DNA of 64,000 nt. Source: Dysidea avara. Lineage: Eukaryota; Porifera; Demospongiae; Dictyoceratida; Dysideidae. Under the pieces are notes generated by a model that saw only the letters and a list, made by a program, of their open reading frames with translations, was not told the origin of the DNA and did no database searches. This document shows, one piece after another, positions 1 to 12,000 of this stretch (its first letter is position 1; each line of letters begins with the position of its first letter). The stretch is taken from NCBI RefSeq assembly GCF_963678975.1, contig NC_089274.1, forward strand, positions 24,141,133 to 24,205,132, in the 5' to 3' direction. Both the position numbers and the translations under genes were made by a program.

Positions 1-1
1 G

Positions 2-3000
2 TCTACAAGTGGCAAGTGTCATCACGTATACAAAGACATCATATACCCCACCATCTTGGGGTACTTTGCTTATGGGAAGGTTGCGATCAACTACCAGAAA
101 CCACTGTCCTACTCTTACTTGGTGAGAATGTACCCCTTGTAATTGTGTAATGTATGGTGAATGTGGAAGTTGTAAAGATGTTGGTGTGTGTGAAACATGT
201 AGTATGATCTGAGCACTTGTATATAGCACAGTAACTGTCTATTTGGTGGCGATATATTTTGTGAATTATAAGCCCAATAAAATAATGCGGTATCTGTCTT
301 AGTATCCATTTATAGAGCAAGTGTTACCATTTCAAAATGGTTCTACCAAAGGAATTGTTTGTGCAAATAGCTTTCAATTACTTTATTACATTCATGCAGT
401 CATAACATTTGGTACCGTATAACGGGAATGATTTGCGGAAGAAAACATTCATGAATAATCTACTATTTCCTCATTCACAAGAAAATGTTCACGATTCATT
501 GTTTAATTATTGGGCACACGCCTACAACGGATTAATCATGGATAGAGAATGCTCAACTACATGGCTCAAGATGGCTCAACTCTGACATGTTGCGCACTAC
601 GCGTACTAGTTAGCCATGCATGATCGCTGCTTTGCTGGAGAAGTAGGCATTCACGATAATGAGCGTGGACAATAGGCACACCTAGCCTTGGGGGCGGCAC
701 TAATACCGAGGCTAAGGCACGCCATTCTGGCACCAGGGGGGGGGGGGGGGGGGGGGGGTACGACACGCACACGTGCGCAAATGCGGCTATGACGTATTGA
801 GAGATTTGTGTACTAAACTCTCGATGGAGTGGTGAAATAATACTCACCGCTTTAAGTTAGTACTGTAGTAGGTTACTATCAAGTGCAGTATTCGTAAGGA
901 ATTGATTTCTGTCTTAATCCCCAGTGATCCCCAGTTCCGAACGAAGATATACAAGAATGTGCGTTAGTTAGAAGCATGGAGATTGATGGTGACCGTGAAC
1001 ATCACTCTACTCCTGAAAGATTGCAGTGTACTGTCAACATTCACGAATCGATTGATCTGTTGAATAAACTGCACCTAGTAGAGAGTCCCAAATCGCGAGT
1101 GGAGCATATCAACCATGGGAAGTCGAGGAGGAACACAGCTACTAAGAGTAGAATTTTATTTCCAAAGAAGCACAAAACTGTGGCCTGGTCAGATATAGAA
1201 TTACTTTCTTTAGTACAGTTCTTGATGCTCTTTACTGATGGGAAAACTTGGGTGGCGCATAAGGACAAGAAATTTTGGGATGATGCAGGAATTTTTATTC
1301 ATCAGCAGTCACACACCTGCCATTGTCGTACAGGTATGCTCATTACTAGCAAAATAATGAATTTAAATAATATATATTAGGTACATCATGTCGATCAAAA
1401 GCTGCTTTATTGGGTAAGAAATTTAGTTCGCCTTCTGCTGCTGAAAATCACTACCTCGATAAATCTTCACATGTGGTTACTTGTACCACCCCTGCTTCAT
1501 TACCTTCATCTGATGTGTCCGTGTCATCTGTACCGTCAGTACCACTGGTACAGTATTTACCTACAGCATCATCAGTACCACCAGTACAGTGCTTGCCTAC
1601 AGTATCATCAGTGCCACCAGTGCAGTACTTGCCTACAGTATCATCAGTACAGTACTTGCCTACAATATCATCAGTGCCACCAGTACAGTGCTTGCCTACA
1701 GAATCATCAGTACGGTGCTTGCCTACAGTACCACCAGTACAATCTCTGTCTACAGTATCATCAGTACGACTAGTACGGTGCTTGCCTACAGTATCATCAG
1801 TACCACCAGCACGGTGCTTGCCTACAGTACCACCAGTACAATCTCTGTCTACAGTATCATCAGTACCACCAGTACAGTGTTTGTCTGCACCGTTGTCAAG
1901 GCCAGCATTTCCTTTCATTTCTTTGGTACCATCTGTATCATTAGCATTAGAGTTACTAGTTCAACCAACCTCACTGTCATCAATGCTACAGCAACCTACT
2001 CATTTGTCTGAGTCAACTTCTGCTTCAAGTACTTTTGAAGATTTGCCAGTTACAAGTGAACAAGTAGAGGAAAGCTGTTGGAGGTTGATAGAGAGACTAC
2101 CTTCTGACCAACAATGCACTGTACTGTCTAACCTTGTTGATAAGTTTTTGAAGTTAAGCAGTACTTTGAAACGTGTTCCCAAAGATTTTCTTCAACTTTC
2201 AGTTAGTGGAATGTGCCACCTTGCAGAGTGTGGAAGGTCCAATGTTATTTATTCCTTGGTCAAGTCCATAGGAACAATGAGGCCAGACCAATCTGACTCC
2301 TTCTTACCTGCCAAGAGGATGCCAATGGGACTCATAGAACACTGTGTCAACTTTTACAATTGTGCATCCATAAATCAGGTATAGTGTAATGAAGGTATCA
2401 TTATAGTATTGAGTCTAATAATTTGTAGATATCTTGTCCCCCTGACTATCGCTCATGGTTGCAAACCATGTATGTTTTGTTTGGGACGAAATGGTGTCGA
2501 ATATTTTCTGGTCCTTTGTGGAGTCATATATCAGTAGAGCAAGCATCTACATGTACATCAGTATCCAACTCCACCACCAACCCTATAAAGGTAGAAAGTA
2601 TACTTGTACATTATGCACTGAATTACATTATTGAAACCTTATATATAGTAGTGGTATTCACAGCAAAAACTTTCAACCGTATTTCTGATGACAGTAAAAA
2701 GCAAGTATCCACTTAACAAACTTTAGGGCGAACAAAAAAATAGCTATTTTATTGCTGAGCACCATTATGTCAACCATATAAGTGGACATTTTCAGTGGAC
2801 ATAAATAGTTGTAGTATTTTTAATGAAATTTCAGAAAATATTAATGTTTATAAATATTTGACATAGTTTGCTATGTAGTTAATTAGACATACATGCATAA
2901 ACATCATAATATTAAATTTTCGCCATGCTTTCTGCACATGTACAAAAATGCACAGAAAATTTGTCTATCAAAAATACTATCTAGTAACCAAATTAAGGTG

Positions 3001-6000
3001 ATGGGTCAAACAACTTTATTTTGCCCATAATATTATCAAAAGTTCATATTTTTTTTATTATGAACTCTTGTTATTATGATATAACTGTGACAACACCTTT
3101 AGTTTGTTAACATTTTTGTATGTCAGCTTCCATGAAGCTTACTTTATACTTTTTTAATAGGCCTTGGTAAATGTTCCTGCCATATCTGATCGTTCACTCC
3201 AACGAGATATAGCATACAGTGACTTTACTACTGGACCAGAGATTCAGGTGATATTATGATTTAAGATTTGGTTTGTATAACAAAGGTATATGTATGTTGT
3301 AGACATCATTGCTCAGGAAACTAGCGGCTCTGAACCCTGATGCACATTGGTGGATAAAGGGTGATGGTACAGATGTTGTAAAAGGTTTGTGGGAATCTGT
3401 TTCTGGACAATGGGCAGGTGATGTTGACCTCAATGATGGAAAAGTGAAACAGTTGTACAAAGAGTTTCAAGATAGAATAACTTGGGTTAAGCGTATGGGT
3501 CTAGACCGTGCCACAATTGAACAGATTCAGGAGGACCTGGAAAAAGCTTTGGAGCTTACTTCTGCAGATATAGCATTTGTAACTACTGGTGCGTTGACAC
3601 AAAATTGATATGTGCATTATCAATACCTGTATTGTATGTACTCTCATTTTTTGGTTTTGTCTGTGATAATTATCGTATTATTATTGTTAACAGAGCTACA
3701 ATCAGTGAACAATTTATATGAGCAAAAATTGGCAGCTGGCAATTCATCAGACCGGACTATGTTTAGCACATCTTGGGATATTGAAGAACTGAAGAGCATC
3801 AGTGCTCAGTGCAGACATATCCATCATGAATTGACCTACTGCATCAATGCTTGTATCCATGATTTATTTGAACAGCATAATATTCCACGCAAGATAACTG
3901 AGCTTAGGTCAACAATGTGCAAGATTATCAAGCGAATATCACATTTCAGAAGGACCCCAGCCACACATGTATTTGTCTTGATGATCAGTTGTGACCTTCG
4001 TGACAAAAAGCCTTATGCGTTACCCGTCCAGTGTCTGCCTTATGCTGGCCTTAAGGAAATGGAGCTTCGTACAGTTGTGTCAAACTTATGTAAAGAGATG
4101 ACCTCAAGGCAAACAAAAGTATCAGGTATTTTTTTGCTTACTGCATTAATGAAATTATCATTGATGGCCTCCTAGGGTTTGTTAGCGATGGGGAATTTAA
4201 TTATCTACGGAGCAAGGGATATACAAGACCACTTTCCGTACTGCAAATCCGCAGCAATGTACGTAATAAATACAGCAGAATATCCTTACGTAAAATGTTA
4301 GAGATGATAACACCCACAGGTAAATTGATTTGTATAATCATGAACCTGATCACCACTGTATTATAGACTGCCTACCTAATGGAAGCTTAACAACCAAGTG
4401 TGATGACCACATTGTTCCACAGAGTGTTCTCAGTGATATCAGCAGGAGGGTATTAGTATGAAGGATATAATAGACCGTTTGCGTCCCAGAACTGTACCAC
4501 CTGGTTATGAGTTTCATACTTGGATTCCAGGTACACATGTCCTGTTGAATGGAATTGATTGGTGTTATTTAATTTAAACATATAGGCAAAAGTGAGGGTT
4601 TTGAAGACAAGCTTAGATCAATTCTAGCTCAGTTTCATTATGTACATGAAATTGAGAAATATGAAGCAAAGGGAATACCTTTCAAGACCTTTATGTATGT
4701 TCCTGAGCACCATCCAGAAACAAACACCCTATTCTATGAACGGGAAGATGAAGCACATCTAATCAAAGTATGTATTGCAGTATTGTACTTCTGCGTTTTG
4801 ATATCCTACGTAAAATGTAGCGCATAGCAAGCCACACAAGGAGTGGTGGACCAGCAAAGCTTAAACTAGAAAGATACACAGAGGCGCTTAGTGACACTAC
4901 CTCCGGTCTAACATATCCGACCTTAATTGGGTCAAGAAAGCAGTCTGTGGTGGATGCAGAGCGTATGTTTAACCCTAAGCTGTCTACTTTTATGGAAAGA
5001 AAGGGATATTCATACGAAGCAACATACATCAAAACTGTATGGAACTGGCGAAGAGCAAGTGATGAACGAGGACTACACAGTTTACAACGATGCAAATTTG
5101 ATTATGAGATGCTCCAGATGGTTTTAACTGAGTTGATGCCGTGGCACAACGATACCTATGATTTTAGCCTACTAGAGGTGAACAGGTATACACATATGTT
5201 GTATTGGTATGCGGTATTATTTTGACCTATCAAATAGGAGTTTAAGTGATGTTTTGGGATTTTCAAGGGAAACAGTAATTGGAGTGATCACAAACATTGA
5301 AGGCAGAGAGTGGCATCGACGTGAATGTGCAAACACTGGTAGACCACTTGAGCATCCAAGGGCCAGCAGTACGGATGATGTCGAGTGCTTTTTTAGCATG
5401 ATGCGAGACAGCATTGGCCAAAATTTCTCTACTAAGGAGGTCAAATTCGGGATGCGGAAGATAGTAACAGAGTTTGCTAAAAGAGTTGACCCACAGCTCC
5501 CATTCTACTACCACACCTCAACCCATGCTCAGTATTATTGAAGGTCCTCACCCTGATTTTGACAAAGAACCAAGGAAGAAACCTAGAGAGAAACGCATCC
5601 CAGTAAGAGAACAGCCATCTGCTTTTGCTCCCCGCCGGGCCACAATGCCTGTTAGGGGAAGCCTGTCAATAAGATAAACTTTGTCAATAAACTTTGATGT
5701 GAAGCAGTTCCACTTCGAGGATATCAAATCCGGGTATGATGTACAGAAATTTGTCTCCAACGGTAGTCAAGACACATACAGGCACTTCATCATCAGTTAT
5801 CCTCGCGCTGATGTCGCTATACCGACTAGCCTTAGATGTAAAATATACTCCGTCACAGTGCACGTCTGAAGGATCATTACCATCTCTACTTTCTTCCACG
5901 TTGCCGCGCACGTTGCTAGCCGCCATTCCACACGTGAGTAGTTTGGAATTCGAACCATGCGGTGGATTTGAAATGGTTTGTTATCCAATACATAATGATT

Positions 6001-9000
6001 ACGTCGTGTCATACCCCCCTGTTCTGGCACAGTGAATCGCTGGGCTACAATTATATTTGCACCATTTCTCTTGCATGGATAGCACTGATTTTTTCACTGC
6101 CGCTAAAATTTGCATCTCTGTTCGAATGGTTTTACCGTCACGCATATATAGCAGTTTAGCAATTAGCAAGGCAAGTAGCTACCCGCTTATGTACTCGTTA
6201 TATGGATGCTGCATCAACTGATTTATTAAAGTTGTTTAATTGTAGGAAAAATTTAGCAAGAAAATATTCGTGAATGCATCTAAAATCACGAAATTCGCAA
6301 ATGTTTTCTTCCGCGAATCATTCCTGTTATTCGGTATTAAAGAATGTTAAATGGATTTTTTAAAAGTGATAAATGCACGTTTATATTTAGCTACAGCATC
6401 TTGTAGAGCTAAAAAAATGTTGCAGTTTGATGTATATTTGCAATAGCCAGTAACTGTTAAATATAAAATGGTGTTTCTCCAGTCTTCTCTAATGTACACC
6501 ATTGGTACTAAATTTGGTAGCATGGCACAAACAAAAACAAGTGGTACCAAGTCTTTAATGAACTAATTTAATACCTAAACTGTTTGCAGGACATGCAGGT
6601 TGAGTCATTGTACATGTGCCACTTTGGAGTTTTAACATCCCTACATTAGGCTATGAAATTGGGACTGAGCTCAGTGTATTCTTTATTTACTAGGGAATTG
6701 AAATCCATCAAAGTGTAGTATTTGCCCTTACTTTTTTATTTTCTGTAGTGTTTTTGATGTGGTGATTTGACTTCCTGTATTAAATACCGTATAAGCAGAA
6801 ATTTTGGCGTGGAATTAAATTTGGCGATTGGTTACAAAATCGCCAAATTAAAATTTTGCCATTTCTGTTTGTGTAATAATATATTATTATAATAGGTAAG
6901 CAATAGAATTGCACGAGTGTCGATACCTGCTAAAAATCGAAGCTGTGTCCACTTTTGCTATTGTCATTTTCTTCTTGGCTGGTGGTTTGTGTGGCAAGTC
7001 TAGATTTCTTTTCAATGGCTCCGTTTATTTGGCCTCTATGGGTGGGCGTGCCAGTCTTTACTAGCCGTTTAATTTTGTACATGCCACGACTCTTAAATAT
7101 AAGTAATTGCAATCCAACTAGTGAAATGGAGGATGACAATTTATTCGATCCATATGCAGTAGCCATCACTGAGAAAGGAAGCAACGTGATTGAGCATAAT
7201 ATTCCACGCAAGATCTCTGCTTTTTGCTCCCTCTTCCTGGAAAGATGAGTGGCCCTCGAAATTATCAACTCCGATCTTCAGTTTTCTTTCACCACAACCG
7301 GTAGCCACGTACATACTTTTTCACTACGTTTAACTCCAGCTGGAATTCCATGTCGCTGAAAGGCTTGCTGACGCGAACATTCACACATTCGCGAACATTC
7401 ACACATTCGCCATTCGCCATTCGCTTGCTTTCGCCAAATTAATTTTTCGCCAAATGCAATTTATTGAGGAATCGCCAAATACTCAGCTTGCCAAAATTTC
7501 TGCTTATACAGTATATCATCCTCACCTTTCTGGGATGAAATTGCTAGCAAATGTATCTACTCAATTTTGAAGCTTTTTTCAGTCCTTAATGAATGAAATA
7601 CCGTAAGCGTATTAAATTTCGTGGGTATAATTTTCGTGGTTTAATCTCGACAACTAGTTTATTTTCATTAGGAGCCGCAGGGAACAAAATTCATGCTTTT
7701 ATAAGGTCATGTTTAAGGTTTACAGCTTAATAACAGCTTTGGCTACTCCATTTACAATCTGGGACTAAGCAAACCATTTTGTGGGGTTGACTCACCACAA
7801 AGGAATCTTGCCTGCTGGAAACGAGTCTCACATACTTGCCATCAGTATCTATTCACGTGGTGAACAGGTGCGCGTGTCGTCAGGTCGTACGTAGCAAATT
7901 ACATGGAATTTATTATGTGCATTAACAGTATGGAAAGTTTATTGGTGGCAACAGTTAATAGGTCTGCTCGAGCTGAAACATGAGTTTCTAAATGGATTAA
8001 TTTTTGTGGATTAGTTGCAAACCACGAAATCCACAAAAATTTATACACCACGAAAATTTCTACACTTATGGTATATCAAAGTATTTACTCCAAGTCATAG
8101 TGGCAAAGTAATCACTTTAGTACCAAAAGAGTTCATAATTAAAAGTAGTAGTGAACCCTCACTATTTATATTATGAATATTATAGTTATTGTGTGTTCTT
8201 TCTTGTTAGGTGACATTTGGTAAGAAGCTGGTACGTCCAATCTACTATGTTGGTACTTATGACCAGTTTGTGAAGAATATTGAAGAGGAGGAGTTGATGG
8301 TATTGGGGTATTTTGATTTTACCAGCAGAAAGCCATATGGGTTTCTCTCATACCATCGAGCAGCTTTAAGTGATCTTGATTCAGGTAAATTTATGGCTGT
8401 TATTCTATATCATATGTGTAATTGTGTTGAGCTGTGAGTGATTTGGCAAACTCAGAGTGGAGGCCTATTGCTTTGCTTACTTGTAAGGTGTTCAGGGTTG
8501 TTAAGATCCTTTTATGATATGCTGTGTTATGGACATTTTACTGTGAAAGGTTCGTTATGATGGAACATGTTGTGTGCCTATTATGAACTTAGATACTTCT
8601 TATCTCATTTTCTTTTCTTTGTACTGTGTAGCGGGATTTTTTCAAGGGGAATCTTTTTTTTTTTTTTTTTTTTTTTTTTTGCGGATTGCCATCATCTAAA
8701 ACATTTACTTACATAGTAGTTTTAAACAGTAGAGTTACATATGATTTGTTGTCAAACTAGCTTTTTGAATTTTCCTTCACAAATAACAATAACACATTTT
8801 TCTTGCATCCTTAAATTTGATTGTGCCTGAACGGAAAAAGGATTCTTTTTTTTTGTTTCAGTGGAAATTTCCTTTGGGGAGGCCCATTTTTCTCCATGCC
8901 AAATGTGAGTGTAGCCATCTCCAAGCTTTGAATCTTTAAAGTTCATCTGATCGATTTTATTCTGAATAAAGCACTGGCGAGTTTCACGCAATGTTTGAAA

Positions 9001-12000
9001 ATCGTAAATGAGATTTGTCATCATGCCTGCCACCCAAACTACATGTAATTATCAAAAACTAGTTGCACAAAGTTTCTTCAACATTATGGAAATCAGATTG
9101 AAGAATGCATTGTACATACCACAGTACATACAATGCATTCTTCATGGACTTACCAGTGTCATCTTTTGTGTCCCATTCATCCTTGCTGACAGCAAAAGGT
9201 GTCGATTTGGCGGTAGCACGTGATGGCTTCCCTTTGTAATGGAAATTGTCTGTATTTTTCATACTGGCTACTTTGATTGCAGAGGTATTTTTTGAACAAT
9301 TCTTGATTTGTAATGTTGTGTGATGGGTTGATATAGCTGATAATGGAGTGTAATGGATGCTTTTTTCAAAATTTTGCTCATGTGAGTGCAGAAGGTGGAT
9401 GGATGCATACACACACGTTTTTAGGGTACCAGCTACACACCTACTGCCAGTCTGTGGCCAGTGTGGGTGAATTCCTGGTTTTAGAAATGTAGCCTTTAAA
9501 AATTGAAAAATACCTAATATCAAAGGTAGCGCTGGGTCAACAAATATTTGTAAGACCCTCCTACAAATATTATGTAAGTATTGACTGTTTAATTAGAGTA
9601 GTTTGTAAGTGCATGTTCTGTGGTATGTTAAGTTATTGTCAGTTACAGTGATTTTGTTGTAATAGAATTACTATATGGAGTGGTCACCAATCCTACTGTT
9701 GCTGGAGCCATTGGTCTGCCCTACCCCCCCAGTATAGTCATGTACTCCAGGACACATGGTATATACCAGTATTTTGGAACTGGTGATATATCAGCCATAC
9801 TCAATTGGACCTCCACTAACAGTCAGTATAGAATTGTGAACAAGTTACAATGGAATGGAGTGTTAAATGCACCCAGTGCTGTTCTATTTGTACCCATAAA
9901 TGATACTAAACTATCCGTACCAATTTTAAAAGATTACAGATTGGCTGCTGCAAGATATTCTTTACTAATGTATTCATCAAGTTTGCCATGTCATAATTTA
10001 AGGCACTTTGAACACTCAACTTGTACATCACAAATACCTCAATGTGTGGTACAATATGAGGACTATTGTTCACGTTATTGTACAGCAGTTCCTGATGGAA
10101 AACTGTACAGTGTTTTGAACAGTCAGTCATCTATACATGACTCAGTATTAGTGGCTCCTAACTCCTGTATGTACAAGTGTTACCCACTGGAGTTGTCATT
10201 CCATTATGCTGACACGTATATGTTCTTCACAACACTGAAGAAATTGGGACTACAGGTCACCAATAAACCCTCACTAGTAGTGGTAGATCCCAAGGTGATG
10301 CTTCATTGTACACATATGTGGTGCTTTGAAGATGTTGTTTGTATTGTTAGAGTGAACTGGAGTTTGTCATGGACTCTTCTACAAAGTTTGACTCTGATAG
10401 TATCTGTTAGTGCTCAGTACAGTTTATTTGTGTTATTATCTTGTGTTTGTTGTTTTGTAGTTCAATTTCTTCACAACATCTCAAAAGGATTGGTAGCACC
10501 TTTCTACAGAACAGTCACGCCTCCTAATAATCCAGTTGTACTGATTAACTCACTATTCAATATTAGTGTAATGGAATTGGTTGGGTCAACCTTCACTAGT
10601 GTAGTGATGGATCCTAATAAGGTTGTGTGGCATAGTATTTTTGTTAACATGAATCGATAACATGTTGTACCATTGACTTCCAAAAGCAGAACCCTTTTCA
10701 CCTGTATCGTATGTGTATTGTGTAATGTATGTGTCTGCATGTGTACGTGTACTATATGTGCGTGGATGTCAAGATCATTTGATGTGTCACATCTTGTCCC
10801 TCTTTACAGGACGTAGTAGTGGCCCACTATAGTGACTGGTGTGGTCATTGTTTGAGTTTCTGGCCACTTTACTACTCACTGGTTTATTCCTACCATACTG
10901 TGAATGATCTACTGTTCACCAGGTCCTTACTACCCACTAGCTGTGTACTGTGTGTTGTAGTTGTTCTATCAGGATAGACAATGATAGGAATGATCTTCTA
11001 CCTTGTCATCAAGTGATCGAATTTCCTAGTATTGTGTTGTACCTCAGAAACAGGTAACTAACTGATTTGTTGTATTAGTGGTCGTGGTTTATCATGTTGC
11101 AAATTTAATGTGAATTGCATGTAGTTAGAGCCTACCACGAGGATCTTTGTGATTTTAAAAACCCAAAGCAAAGCTGAGGGTTTTTAAAGCCATGATGATC
11201 TGAGTTGGCAATCTCTATCTGACTTAGAAAATCCTTCACAAAAAAATTTCACTGTTACTAAAAGTTACATCTGTAAGTTGGATGGCTTAGTTGTACTATT
11301 TAAATGGCAAACGACTTGCCTGATAGTTGTGCTGGGTATTCAGAGCACTGATTGGTACTCGCAAATGCGAAGAATAGTGCACCCGTTTAGACGGTTAATC
11401 CGGTTTTGGGTTCCTAGTTGCGAGTGTTGCTTGGTCACCACACTTGACTTGCTGACTCTTGAAAGGTTGTCTATACCTGCAGATACACTAATATGGACAT
11501 TAATACTTCAGTCTATACTTTATGACTGATGAATTAGGGATTAAATGTTCACTAGTGTATCTGTAGGTGTAGACGACCTCCCTTGTTTCCCTACTTTTTA
11601 TGGCTATGATTCCTAATCAGACTGAAAATCTGTAAATTTAGCTTCTACTTGTTTGTTTACTTTTTAAATAACATACTTATGACTAATGACCCCAGGCATA
11701 CTGCATCAAAAGGAAAAATGACACCAGGCATGCCATTTAATTTTGTATCTGAACGCACACCCCAACTATTAATATTACTGAAAAGCAAAAAGTTCCATCG
11801 TTTTCAGCTATGTTTAGCCCGTTTCAGTGTTACAAATGAAAAACACTACACGAGGGACCTCTGCAATCAATCCAGTCACAATGGAAAACTTGGGTGATTC
11901 CCATTACGTAGGGAAGCCATCACGCTGCACTACTGCCTTTTGCTCTCAGCAAAAGTACATGGGACACAAAGGAAGACACAGGTATGTCCATGAAGCATGC

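Larger units (their letters stand above)
415..6334 (+). mobile_element. 5.92-kb TIR DNA transposon with multi-exon gene, flanked by TA
   Basis: Imperfect terminal inverted repeats: the left end at 415 reads CCGTATAACGGGAATGATTT and continues GCGGAAGAAAACATT; the right end, read from 6334 on the minus strand, gives CCGAATAACAGGAATGATTC then GCGGAAGAAAACATT. Both ends are flanked by TA (413-414 and 6335-6336), consistent with a TA target duplication. Subterminal copies of a TTCACGAAT-type word occur inside both ends. The element lies wholly inside an intron of the TXNDC11-like gene, in the same orientation. It contains an 11-12 exon gene (976-5677). Superfamily unassigned: a TA duplication suggests, but does not prove, a Tc1/mariner-type or other TA-targeting group, and the protein does not look like a mariner transposase to me. 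Confidence 0.75.

Noticed and set aside
566-847. 93-codon minus-strand ORF with a proline run
   Set aside because: The proline run is the poly-G tract read backwards; no other support.
1451-1918. Minus-strand and alternate-frame ORFs over the repeat in the transposon gene
   Set aside because: Shadows of the in-frame minisatellite; the real frame is fixed by flanking exons and splice phases.
10295-10460. Intron inside the TXNDC11 middle exon
   Set aside because: It has GT..AG ends and the enclosed peptide fits the family poorly, but removing it breaks the frame. Kept open rather than asserted; a microexon such as 10401-10416 could also explain it.
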